Origin: Heliopora coerulea
Taxonomy: Eukaryota > Cnidaria > Anthozoa > Scleralcyonacea > Helioporidae
Length of the DNA stretch: 64,000 nt
Direction of reading: 5' to 3'
Assembly (NCBI GenBank): GCA_030142905.1
Contig: JASJOG010000149.1
Location: 310,001 to 374,000 of the forward strand
Shown here piece by piece: positions 22,636 to 33,643 of this stretch (position 1 is its first letter; each line of letters opens with the position of its first letter). The position numbers and the translations under genes were made by a program. Below the pieces are notes generated by a model. That model made no database searches and was not told where the DNA came from. It saw only the letters and a program-made list of their open reading frames with translations.

Positions 22636-24883
22636 GTCGATTCCGGGTAACTCGAACCCTCGTTAACTCGAACCTCGCGCTAACTCGAACCAAAATCGAT
22701 TTCCCCTTGATTTTTGAAAAACATTTACAGTAATTTTACCTTCGGTAACTCGAACCCTCGATAACTCGAACCTCCCGCTAACTCGAAGCAATTTTTGTTT
22801 CCCTCAAGGTCCTTTTCTATATAATTTTACCCTCGATAACTCGAACCATGTATGTCCACACCTGACAAAACAAAACAAAACAGTGTCTCATAGTTTTAAA
22901 CATTGAATTTGTTATGAAGTCTTTTTATACTACACCAAACATGTCAGTCCAGTTCAGTTTCGATAGTACTGCTTGAAAATGTCGGAAAAGAAGTCTCTTA
23001 AGCGTAAGATTATCACCAAATATTTGGAGGAGAAATGTAAAGCTCTCAAAGAAATTGAGAGCGGCGTAGCTAAGAAGGAAGTAGCAACGAAGTGTGACAT
23101 TCCTTTAAACACTTTGTCCACGTGGGTGAAAAACAAAGAGAAAATTTCAGCTGCTTTCGAGAATGGGAAAAGTCCAAAGACAATGAAGCTTGAAGGCGCA
23201 GCTTTTGACGCTTTAAATAAAGCGATATACAATTGGTTTGCAAATGCAAGAGAGCGAAATGTTCCTGTCAGTGGTACCGTGCTAAAAGAGAAGGCAGTTC
23301 TCTTTGCCAAGAGCTTCAGATTGAAGATTTTATAGGTTCTGATGGCTGGCTCGACCGCTGGAAAACAAGGCACAGTGTCACGTTTAAGACGGTTGCTGGA
23401 GAAGCAAACTCATGCACCCCTCAAATGACCGCTTCGTGGGACGAGACAACTCTGCCAACCATTGTCACCAACTACAAGCTTGAAGATATTTTCAACGCGG
23501 ACGAATTTGGCTTGTTTTATCAAGCTATTCCTGATAAGACTTTGCATTTAAAGTTTGAGAAGTGTGTGGGTGGTAAACTGAGCAAAACAAGGCTTACTGG
23601 TATGGCTGCTACAAATGCCGCGGGCGAGAAGTTGCCGATGTTCGTAATCGGCAAATCTAAAAAACCAAGGTGTTTTGCCGGCGTTATAAACCTTCCCTGT
23701 CGACACCGATCGCAAAAGAAAAGTTGGATGGACAGTGTTTTGTTTGAAGAGAAGGCAGGAAAGTTGCGCTTATAGTGGATAACTGCCCGGCTCATCCACA
23801 CGTTGAAGGACTCAAGGCCATTCACTTACTGTTCTTGCCTCCTAATACCACATCCAAGACCCAGCCAATGGACCAAGGCGTTATCAGGTCACTTAAAGCG
23901 CACTACAGAGCCCTCACAGCCCTCATTTGCGCTGTTGACAATAACGAGCCTTTGCCCAAAATAAGCATCCTAACAGCAATGAATATGCTAACTGCAGCCT
24001 GGGACAAATTGTCAGAAACAACAGTTAAAAACTGCTTCAAAAAAGCAGGGATCTCAAAGGATTCACAGGAGTTTGCTTTAAATGATACTGATGACCTTTT
24101 TAAGGAGCTCAATGAAGAACTCGAAAACCTTAGAAAAAGAGCACAAGATCACGTACCACCGCAAGTTAACGCTGAAACCATGACTGGATGTGATGACGAA
24201 TTCCTTACAGCAAATACTGAGATACCGAGTGACCGTGATATTCTTGCTGAATTTCGACAAGATGACGATGAACTTGAAGAGGAGGATGAGGTTCTGATTG
24301 ATGAGCCGCCGCCAAAACGCTCCTCAAAAAGCGAATTGTACCAAGCCATTGACGTGTTACAGACGTTTAGTTTGTTTATGGAGGTTGATACCGATTCTTT
24401 CGAATCGAACCTTAGAAACCTTTCAAACCTTTCAAGAATAATAGACCGTAATAAATTAGTTGAGAAGCGTCAGGGCGTATTAACTGACTATTTCTCGAAA
24501 ATGTAAATCTCATGAACTCAGTAGCAGTAGCACATTCTCGTTGGACCTGCAAAGTTTGCAGAACGGATCTCTCCTGCTGCTTTGCTTTTTTTTGTTTCAC
24601 GTTACGTTCTGATTTATACAGTAATGATTAACAAATATATTGCTCCAATTTCACTCGACTTCTCCATACTGTAATTAAGATTGATTAAAATGTGCTCTGT
24701 ATGAATAGAAAAACAGTAAACACCATTTTTTCCTTATTTCCGGAAGTTTGTTCCCAGCTCCCGATAACTCGAACTCCCGATAACTCGAACTCCCGATAAC
24801 TCGAACTCCCGATAACTCGAACTCCCGATAACTCGAACCTTTTTCAATTTCCCTTGAAGGTTCGAGTTATCGGGAGTCGACTG
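22636..24883 (+). mobile_element. Pogo/Tigger transposon in unit M
   Basis: The right end, in complement, starts CAGTCGACTCCCGATAACTC and abuts TA. The left end is the matching GTCGATTCCGGGTAACTCG, missing its first few bases. Compared with R (48,236-48,246), about 17 bases of target at the left have been lost too. Both ends carry repeated AACTCGAACC motifs. Near the right end (24,757-24,840) a 17-bp unit CCCGATAACTCGAACT is tandemly repeated five times. Units L and R lack the insertion. Confidence 0.85.
22979..24506 (+). pseudogene. Frame-broken Tigger transposase (CENP-B HTH + DDE)
   Basis: The start is ATG at 22,979 (MSEKKSLKRKIITKYLEEK), with a CENP-B-type helix-turn-helix followed by the second DNA-binding domain (NWFANARERNVPVSG). 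A one-base loss near 23,308 moves the reading to the frame with QELQIEDFIGSDGWLDRW. The first catalytic Asp is in NADEFGLFY. After SWMDSVLFEE, a deletion with a frameshift near 23,755 loses about a dozen residues before LIVDNCPAHP (second Asp). The third catalytic Asp is in TQPMDQGVIRSLK. The C-terminus is acidic and ends LTDYFSKM. Only two frame breaks suggest a young loss of function. Confidence 0.85.
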
Positions 24884-24885
24884 TA

Positions 24886-26036
24886 TATGGCAATGTTCCA
24901 AGTACCAAGAAAAAGAAGGAAATTCTAAAATAAAACAGCCTTACATTGGTCTCCAGGGGCCCATTTAGACGGAGGCACACCGGACGTGAGCCTCCTTTTT
25001 TGACTACTTGCCATGTGACTTTTTGCTTGGTTACAAAACACAAGCTTTAAACTTGTCGACCACCAAGAAGATTGATGATCATTTTCAAGGTGAATCAGGA
25101 AAAACAGCAAAGGAAAGAAAGAGTGAGTAGAAAAAATTCAGGTTGAAAAAACACTAGAAACGACTGTAGGAAAAAAATTCCTCCCCTAAAAGCCCAGATT
25201 GTGACATGAATTTGTAAAAAGTTTTGCACCCTCATTTTTCAAAATTTTGTACTCGCCCCAGGTCTCCGTCACTATAAAACACTTTCAGTTGTAAAGACCT
25301 TTTACTATTGTCACGTGGTTACATTTCTGTCCACTGGCCGAACCTTTCCGTTGGTATTCCCTTCCGTGGGCGCGTCATTTCTTTCAGGCGTGACAAGCAC
25401 ATTACTGATTTTGGTAATATCACCGTAAATTTTTACAAAGTTATATCCTCTTCCACGAAGCTTTAAAAATTGTCTTTTCTGGGAGAGTAGTGTCCTATTA
25501 CAGATATGAATCTTTGTTGAGCAACGACCACCTGCACACAACCAGTTACGGGTTCAGGTTTCGTCTTAATAGATAATACCCTTACACTTAAAAATTTCCT
25601 TCATCAAAAGCTGTCACAGACCTGTTTGGATAAGCTCATTACTACAGTCGGGAAGCTAGTTGACATCAGATATAGCCATTAGGGTAGAGAACATTCTGTA
25701 TGAGGTAGTTCGGACGTAATGTAATATTTGTACGTGTTCTTTTAAACATTTTAGAGTACAAGGTGTGACTCGACAGTACATCACCTATGGACGCACGCAA
25801 GGTCATACCTGGAGTAGGTGATGGGAAAATATAACGACGATTTTCAATCCTTTAAAGCCTGCAATATTTTTTTCTTTTTTTTTATTGTTCTCTCTTCCTA
25901 TTTGCTTTGTCCATTCGTTTTTTGTTCTAAAGGTGTCCTCCCTATGGAAAACTGGACGTTAAAACGTTAATTGAAGTCTTTGTTACAATATCAAAGTTAC
26001 CTCAATAATTAGGGTTTCCAGAACATTCACTTTTAT
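24886..26036. other. Spacer downstream of copied NAA25 exons (unit M)
   Basis: Matches 48,240-49,466, the region 3' of NAA25, without supporting a gene. Confidence 0.45.
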
Positions 26037-26777
26037 TCAAGTTGAAAGTCCTTTTAGAAAGTCGGCCTTCGATTTCATGACATCCGAGATCTCTTGGAGA
26101 GAAACTTTGTAGCTGGACTGCATTTTCTCCCAGATTTCTGCCAACAGTGAACTATCAGTCTACAAGGAAACACGAAGACAGAACCAATTCAGGTTTTTAT
26201 ACAGAATATCACCTAAAAACTCCCCAGACGGAGAATGCTGCACCTTGTCTTGAACGTTAATGTTCTGGAGATAAATTGGAAAAGAGTTCATTCTGATGAC
26301 GAAAAAAACAAGCTGCAATGAGGAGCAAAATGTGTTGAGACAATCGTTCTTACAGAAGGTGAACTGTGTCATTGAGTCCAGAATGGTTTCTCTGATTTTC
26401 CCTCTTTCCCTTCCCTAGCAATGTTGATCAAGCAGGTAAATTTGATATGTTCGGCAAACAGCCATAACATGAGATCAATATTGATATAGGGGGGAGGGGA
26501 AGTGAGGGACAAAGATAGCCTTTTACGACCCTGTTTTAATTTACTTTCATGTCTGAAAGCCAATTAAAACTGAGAGTTCATACATGTCTCAACCATTTTG
26601 CTCTCGATTGTAGGCTGAAATGATTGCTTCTACCTGTTTATATAGTTCATTCAAATCAAGTGTTATTGATTCCTCTGTTAAATGCAAAGTTTGTTCCTCC
26701 AAGAGTTGACTGTAAATCTGAGAAACCACTGAGGTGAGTGATTGGACAAATGATCTGAACACGTCGGAGAGTTCTTT
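26037..26777 (-). pseudogene. Copied NAA25 exons 27 and 28 (unit M)
   Basis: Exon 27 copy is 26,634-26,777 and exon 28 copy is 26,037-26,159. Acceptors (CTCGTAG, CCTTGTAG), the donor CAG-GTAGAA and frame are all kept. The readings ELSDVFRSFVQSLTS and EIWEKMQSSYKVSLQEI end at the same TGA and AATAAA as the parent. Upstream, exon 26 is present only in part and is fused to a RING-TRAF sequence, so these exons could only be used by that chimeric transcript. Confidence 0.8.
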
Positions 26778-27244
26778 CTACGAGAAAGAGAGACGAAATA
26801 GGCAACGCACATTTAATTGTAAAAGACCTATGAAGGTAAACACAACAACGTATGAACGAACGAAAGAATGAACAAGCAAACGAACAAACCTCTTTTTATA
26901 ATAATCCTGATTTCCTAGATGATTTTAGTGTTAATATAAGGAATGCGGACATCTCTTAATCAGATCATTTATAAGTGTAATTCTTAGATTTAGTTCTAGG
27001 ATTAGTTTTTTAGCAGTTTTTCTTTAATTTAGTTAGTTATAATTTTTATAGTATATCTTGAAAAGTGAATTTTGAAAATGTATAATGAAGTTTTCACAAA
27101 GACGAACAAACGAACCAACGAGCGAGCGAACTATAGATCGATCGATGAAGAAATCCCTAAAAATGAACATTTAGTTGTATTCGTTTCCGTAAACAATATA
27201 TATTCGAGTCAGGTCATTATCTGATAAACAAAGTCGTTGTTTAC

Positions 27245-27700
27245 CTTGTTTAGTGATAGCATCTTTTTCTTTTTCTTGCTTCTTGACATTTGGGTGATTT
27301 CATGCTGATGTCGATCTTTTCTATCGATGATCAACTCGCAACCAGCGTTCGAACATTGAACTGGACTAAACCCACAATTTCGAACGTGAGTTTGAAGCAT
27401 CTCTTGCTTTATGAGTTCTGGGCACCCTCTCTCAGCGTATTTGCAAGGAATCTTTAACTGTGATAGAAGATTCACTACCAACCTCGATGGCCGTAAAGTT
27501 TGTAACGTCAGTAGTTCATTGCATGTTGGGCAGTTCTGAGATTGTCTTAAATGACGCGTTATACATCGTTTACAGAACGAATGTTCATTCTGCACAAACT
27601 GCATCGGTTCTTCGAGCACACTTTAACAAATGACGCACTGGAAACAATCAGCAATCCCACTTGCAAAGTGATAATCACGTTTATTTTCATCAAATGCCAT
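27245..27700 (-). pseudogene. RING-TRAF fragment fused in frame to NAA25 exon 26
   Basis: Starts ATG at 27,698-27,700 (MAFDENKRDYHFASG). The diverged RING has its first CVIC followed at once by TAA (27,623-27,625), where relatives have Leu. The RING then continues (NEHSFCKRC, CPTC) into TRAF zinc fingers (ERGCPELIKQ, CELIIDRKDRHQHE). At about 27,300 homology switches without a frame change to NAA25 exon 26 (ITQMSRSKKKKKMLS) with its donor AAG-GTAAAC at 27,245. One nonsense codon stands between this and an open chimeric frame. A downstream start would lack the first RING zinc pair. Kelch repeats are absent. Confidence 0.8.
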
Positions 27701-28241
27701 CCCTTCCACAAAGTTTCAGGTCTTACTTCTTCCCTGAGAGTACGTGCTAACAAGGTATAGACAGTTGCGGACTCCCGTTCATAATCCGTCTTCTTTTTCA
27801 GACGTTACACAAAACAATAAACTGATCACTGTTTGTTATAACTGCGGCTATGATAATTCATAACTGCTATAATAACTTGCTATAATTGCTGTTATAAAAA
27901 CTGCTCGTTAAATTCGTTCAATATTATAAATATATAGATACCCAATGTCATTTGCCTTCGATGATTGAAAACATGAAGATCTTTCAAGGTTCATGTAACT
28001 GCCAAATTATTACTTAGTTGCTGGGCACGGATGTAGACATTTCTTTCGCTAAAGCGTTCTTGGAAACCAAACAGACTACTTGGAAGTGTTCGGACCACAT
28101 GAGATGATGCCCTAAGACGTACGTCCAGTTTCTTGTGACTGAATCACGCGCATTTACCGTTTTTTTTAGCAAAGAAAAAGAATACAAGAAAGGAGGAGGT
28201 AAAATGTTCAATTTATCCACCGAAACAATTAAAAATATATT
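27701..28241. other. Unique spacer between units M and R
   Basis: No match elsewhere in the window and no supported gene. It probably contains the 5' flank of the diverged RING-TRAF fragment. Confidence 0.4.
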
Positions 28242-28455
28242 GTTTAGTATAGTTACACGGGTGATTATCAAAAATCCCGATTGGTGATTGGCCAGAAAAT
28301 TACGTGATAAATCTCAATAATCACCAACAGCTATTAAAACAGTGAAGGCTCAGAAAGAAGATGGCAGCTACCTTTGTAAATGATACCGAGGAGATTTAAA
28401 AAGTGCTCGTTTACTACTTTGTTTCTAATAATCACCTGTGTAATTATACTAAAAC
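28242..28455. mobile_element. Small MITE with 27-bp inverted ends
   Basis: The left arm GTTTAGTATAGTTACACGGG (28,242 on) and the right arm ATAATCACCTGTGTAATTAT (28,429 on) are near-perfect complements with about three mismatches. There is no coding capacity. The family is not identified. Confidence 0.6.
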
Positions 28456-28525
28456 AATTATTTGTCTCAGGCTTAGTGAATGTTATTCAACAATATTCAT
28501 TGAGCCTGAGGCTAATAATTGTTTA
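28452..28525. repeat. Palindrome next to the MITE
   Basis: Arms of about 29 bases centred on CAGGCTTAGTGAATG and CATTGAGCCTGAGGCTAATA, with a loop of about 15. It shares its first bases with the right end of the MITE and may be part of a second foldback element. Confidence 0.5.
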
Positions 28526-28858
28526 TTATTATGAGTCGGTGTATTATTAACTGTTTAAGAGTCATTGTCCTGTATACAGGACACTAAGAACAAAAGAAAT
28601 TTTTGGTGAACAAAGCGAAAACAATAAGAGAAATGAACAAAAGAAAATGAATTCAACCTATAAAGGGCTAATGAGTTTTCCAAGAGTCGTTTCATTGACC
28701 GTGTTTAACTTCTTTTCGCTCGGCTTATAAGGATTTGGTACATTTTTTTGATTTATCCCAAACTTCAAAGTAAATTTTCATTGTACGATGAATAAGCCAA
28801 TTCTATACCTTTCAGTTCTTCTTACTACTTTCGACCGATTCAGGATACCGGCCCGCCG

Positions 28859-29156
28859 CTCTACCTGTTGAGCTATCGAGTTCACAGGGTTTGGAGGCGA
28901 GTTTTATCCAATTTAAGTGCACGAGATATTCTCGCGACAACTTAACGCTTGTCCATGAGAGGATGTGCAGTGTTTCAATTCTATTTCAGAATCATCCTCA
29001 CAGATATACATAAACAGAAAGTTTACATGATAATCTGACACTGCCGAAGTCAACTGAAAAATGTTGACTCGAGCGGGATTTGAACTCTCACCTTAGGGAT
29101 GCCGGTCCGCTTAAATTGGATAAAACTCGCTTCCAATCCCTGTGGACTCGATAGCT
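28859..29156 (-). repeat. tRNA-like (SINE-type) fragments in inverted arrangement
   Basis: On the minus strand 28,859-28,876 reads ATAGCTCAACAGGTAGAG, an A-box-like motif. Minus-strand sequence near 29,075-29,090 reads GAGTTCAAATCCCGCTC, a B-box-like motif. A block of about 50 bases (GAGCTATCGAGT…TTTATCCAATTTAAG) occurs once on each strand, at 28,871-28,921 and 29,104-29,156. No complete cloverleaf can be drawn, so these are SINE-like remnants rather than a tRNA gene. Confidence 0.4.
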
Positions 29157-31307
29157 CCATTTTGCCATGATTTTGTATCCATTTTCCCATCGTAGAGATT
29201 TGACGGTCGTCCACGAATATAAATCGAGTTCCAATGTTTATTTGATGTGATGAATCATTTTGTAACAAGTTCGACAATGGTGGTTCTGTTACGTCAAAAA
29301 GACGATCTTTCAGGGTATGTCACGTGATAAGCTCCTGTTCACATTTTATACGCTATTACATCTTTCACTGAAGAAGGAACCGGCATTGGCGATAGGCTTT
29401 AATAGATTGTGCGCGTAAAACTAGCACATTATGCTTCTAGCAGTGCTCCCCTTTTACGGAAATTGTGCCGGGAATTATGCTAGTTTTTTTCAAATTATGC
29501 TAATATAATGCTAAAAAAGAGCAAAAAAGCATTTGCTTATTTACTGTTTCTTTAAATGGTATACATTGGTAACAGAAGTCGTGAAGTTGGTATTATTTAA
29601 CCTGAACATGTTCAAAGAAATACAACAGCCATTTGTTTGAAGCAGTTATAACTGTTAAAACTGTAACAGCAAGTAGTACAAGCAGAGCCAATATTATACT
29701 TTTCCTTACTGTTTAACCTACAGCTCTGTCCTTATCGCTTGTTGTACTGTAGCATAACACTAGCTTGCAGGTAATCTACAAGGACATGATCTTGTAGGTC
29801 AATGAAGCATGACGAGAACAGAGAGAATGCTCTCTCAGCTGTAGAAGACGACGGCTGCACCAAAAGTACCTGTTTGACCGCTGCAGACCATCGAGGTAAC
29901 TCGTTTCCATGGAAGCTCCACCACACGACTTTATCTTCTTCAGTGGCAACAACCACTCCATGTGCTGCAGCAAGGTAGTTTGGGAGCTCCGAAATCAAAT
30001 CGTTGATTCTTACGTCGCTGTTCAAAAACGGGGAAATGCGAAGAGCCTCGACATTGGCTGCTGTTGGTCTTAACCACTCCACAGCTACTGGACACATTAT
30101 TCTGGCTTCCTTAAATACCCTGACGATGTCATAAAGTTCCACATTGAATTTACGTATGATCCACTGAATTGCAGGATTAACAGTTGTCTTGGCCCTCTGT
30201 TCTAATTCTGCAGCCTGTTCCATACGGTTTTCTCTTACGATCGCAGAAGAGACTGCACGAACATTGGGGAAATGCGGAGCTTGGCAGGCTTCAGCGACAG
30301 TCTGCAATCGCTCATAACAAGAAAAGACAAGCGGGCCATCCCCCTCTAAGTAATAAGTGGCTTTTACAAACTGCTCACCAATATCAACAACAGCAGCCAG
30401 TTCCAACTGAAGGTTAATCCAACCTTGTTCATCAAATAAAATATCTTGAATCTGTGTGACAATCTGTGGGGCGATGTTTTCGGCTGCTGCCTGATGAATG
30501 GATCACATCACATCGTCAAGCTGCACGAGCAATGCTTAATATACTTCCTAGTTGGACCACCACCCAGTCTCGCTGTTGGACTTTGGTTTGCGGCCTCTCT
30601 GCTCCTGCCACAAAAGCTTCGCTTTATGGCTGTGACTGAACATGCGGATCCATAAGTTGCCAATTTCCCGAAGTGTCGGAATCTGAAAGTGGTTGCCTAC
30701 ATTGTCTAGCGTGTGTGAAAAGCAGACAACACTGAACGTCTTTGGAAATATAAACTTGATCCGCTCCATGGCTGCTTGATTTATACGAGCACCGTCTTTC
30801 ATGGCTGCAAATCGACTGACAGACACTCGTTAAGAACATGATCCAAGCCTTCTGCATTAACAGCCTTTTCACAACTGTCAATCTTAATCAGACGTTGTTG
30901 AATGCTCCAGTCGTCGTCAAGAAAGCGGACAATAATGACAATTAATTAGAATAATAATAAATTTTTTATTTATACTGTTAAAAAAATCTTATTAGCATAA
31001 AAGCTGGTATTAACGGGAGAAATTGCTTCCCCTTGCCTTGTATTTCCGTCAAAAATGAGAGAAAGATCTCGGGTGTCATGATCACAAGATGGTGAGGAAA
31101 TTTCTCGCTTTAGTTGGTCTACCTCTTTCTTCCGGATGAGTAGAATATACTGCCTCCCGTTGGTGCCACGAGTTAATCGGTATCCATGCTTCTCAAGTAG
31201 GAGTCGACGTTTGTTCACCTTATAGATAGCAACACCGGCCTTTAAAAAGTCCTCAAGCACTTCAACACGAAGTGCACGTTCGTTCATTGGAAATGTACTG
31301 TCCTGTA

Positions 31308-32126
31308 CAGTGGAACCCCGTTAATACGGTCACCAACGGGCCATAAAAATCTGGCCGTATTAACGGGGTGACCGTATTAACGGGGTGAGATCAAATTTCA
31401 CAGCCGACCTCTTACGTCATCAAAACCTTGTTGGAGACGTCATGAAAGCCCCGTTTAAACAAAGACTTAATTGAACTGAGCTATAGCACAATTTAATATG
31501 CTGCATCTACTAAGAAATAAACATTAATTTGTTAAGGTATTATAACTTTTCAAATAACAATGTTAGGATTTTGTAAAAGAGTCAGTGACTTTTGATTGGC
31601 TCTTCTTTCTCTCAAGTTGGTCACTCTGGGTCCGTGAAATGACTTTCGAAAGTTCGTTTGCCGTGATAATATTTCCCCTCGACTGTAAAAACTGCAAAAC
31701 ATCTTCAAGGTTTGCTGTTGCTTCCGAATAAGAAGTTACTTTCAAAGCCGCTACTGAAGCTCCTGCTTCTTCATCATTTGCGTCGTCGTCATCGTCGCTG
31801 TCATAGATGTGAACAGTTTCCTGGTTCGCTCCCAACTTGTTAAAAAAATTGGCTTGCCACTTGTTAATAACATTTGTATGTACGCCCACTATTAGTATCT
31901 CAAAATATATTTCCATTTGTCGACACTTTTTGAGTGACCGTATTAACGGGGTTATTTCTTAACTTTGGAACATTACAATGTGGCCGTTGGCCGTATTAAC
32001 GAGGTGACCGTATTAACGAGGTATCTTTATTAGGAAATGTATTGACGTTTTGCCGGGACAAAAAAAAGTGACCGTAATATCGAGGTGGCCGTATTAACGA
32101 GGTGGCCGTAAGGCGGGGTTTCACTG
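31308..32126 (-). mobile_element. 819-bp Tigger-derived element with empty site in unit M
   Basis: Ends CAGTGGAACCCCGTTAATAC and, in complement, CAGTGAAACCCCGCCTTACG, flanked by TA on both sides. The uninterrupted site is in unit M at about 9,655 (GTCCTGTGCTTG). Both ends carry multiple copies of GGCCGTATTAACGGGGTGACC-like motifs, presumably transposase-binding sites. Only the C-terminal part of a transposase remains. Confidence 0.85.
31563..31916 (-). pseudogene. C-terminal remnant of Tigger transposase
   Basis: A 117-codon open frame from ATG at 31,916. It has an acidic run (DSDDDDDANDEE), then LEDVLQFLQSRGNI and an end KVTDSFTKS. These features resemble the tail of pogo/Tigger transposases (compare LTDYFSKM in the 22.6-kb element). 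The DNA-binding and DDE parts have been deleted. Confidence 0.65.
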
Positions 32127-32812
32127 TACTTGTTTATTCTCGGATGTTTGAAATACCTCAAAAATACTTCTTTCTCTCAATTTTGATTTGGAGAGTTTTT
32201 CTTTACCCGTGTTATGTTTCTTCGAAATAATATGGTTCTTTAAAATGCTTTTCTTTGTTCATACACGCTCTTTGCAAGCACTGCAAAACAGCTTGCCTTC
32301 TCGTATGGTGAGATTTTCATACGGAAATTGTGCTACACGATCATGGAAACTTACATTTTTCGCATCAGATCTTCCTCTCTTTCCATATTTCCCTCCAGTT
32401 GATCTCACAGTTCGTTGTCGGGTTATTTCAGTTCTTCTTGGACCATTGACTGTACCTGTCACTTCGTTTTCACGTTCTAAATCACTGCCATCGCTGTAAG
32501 TCGCCATCTTGGTTGTCAAACAAACAGCACCACAGCAGTACAGAAGTACAGCGGTACAGCCCGAGTCACCCTCAGTAGGGACTGGTTATGAAACTACAAA
32601 CATCCCTATGTTCTTTCACGCCGATTGAGAGTAAATTCTGATGATAAACTCTTTCAGCATTGAAAAATGACCAATTTAATGCTTCAGAAGAAGCAGAAAA
32701 TGATAATTATGCTAGCAGTGCTTTTTTTCGGAAAAATCATGAAAATTGTGCTCATAATTGCAAATTATGCCAAAAATTGTGCTAGCACGATGTATCAAAG
32801 CCTAATTGGTGA

Positions 32813-33643
32813 ACGGTGACCTTGCTGGTGACAATCCACACGCTAAGCGTCAACCTTTTGGATCATCAGTGTGGATGTTATGACCCGACAGCGTCATGAG
32901 TTGATAACACCGCCACCAGTGCGAAGGGGATTTCCCTCCGAGAAAATTTTTGAATCATATTTTGTCCCGCATGCCCAAACTTGCAACGAAAGTGTAAGCT
33001 TTCTGCTACCTTCACAACGTATTTTGAATGAAAAATGAGTGATATTATAAAACTCTTACGAGATTTTATTTGCGTCATGGACATTCAAGGCACAATTAAC
33101 AAACAGCTGTGGTTAGTAAAAAGCTCAATTAACTAATGTTTTACAAAGGTTTTCTTGAAATTATCCAACTATGATTTCAACAACAAACCTGCAGAAGAAA
33201 TTTAATAATGAACAACATTAATCATAGCTTAGTAAAAAAAGACGAAAATCAAATAATTGGAATAAATATAAGAGAAAAGTTGTCACTCTCCAATTAAATA
33301 ACTCCAGTGATGGAGAAAACCAGCAAAGAAAACATGTTTTATTGCAAGAATGAATTTAAACACACAATTTAGTTTATCAAGGCTTTAATAATCAGAACAG
33401 TGTTTACACTCACGTGCTTTGTAGCTCAGGTGAACTGAAATAGCAATTAAACGATAAATTATTTCTACATTTTGATAAAAAATATTCCTTCAGCATCACT
33501 TGTAAATTAACCCAGAACTCACAAATTGTAAAATAACTTTATTATCAGAATACATTAAATCACCAATGCATTATTATTTATGTCTACAGAATTAAATGTA
33601 AAATTTCCTTTTTTCCAAGTTTAATGCAAAGGAAATGTCTAAC
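32813..33643. other. Spacer between hAT element and R-a gene
   Basis: Matches 10,336-11,070 plus 11,515-11,623 of unit M. It holds the probable R-a polyadenylation signal (AATAAA on the minus strand, 33,538-33,543). No other gene is seen. Confidence 0.45.

Larger units (their letters stand above)
29732..32507 (-). pseudogene. Decayed BED-type hAT transposase (unit R)
   Basis: The start is ATG at 32,505-32,507 (MATYSDGSDLERENEV). The BED/CGGBP1-like zinc finger is preserved further here than in unit M (PYENLTIREGKLFCSACKER), but a TGA follows CKERV where unit M has TCA. The frame is then split by the 819-bp Tigger derivative. The central part reads RKKEVDQLKRE. The C-terminus, 29,732-30,406, is open for 224 codons and holds the hAT dimerisation region (VVWWSFHGNELPRWSAAVKQ, PSSSTAERAFSLFSSC). 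Overall it is inactive. Confidence 0.75.
29393..32804 (-). mobile_element. BED-type hAT element, complete ends (unit R)
   Basis: The left end TAGGCTTTAATAGATTGTGC pairs with the right end, whose complement is TAGGCTTTGATACATCGTGC. The flanking 8 bp are ATTGGCGA (29,385-29,392) and ATTGGTGA (32,805-32,812), differing at one base. It contains a decayed transposase and a later Tigger-derived insertion at 31,308. Subterminal blocks around GCTAGCA repeat near both ends. Confidence 0.8.

Noticed and set aside
28859..28876. A functional tRNA gene.
   Set aside because: Only isolated A-box-like and B-box-like motifs are present, and no acceptor or anticodon stem can be formed.
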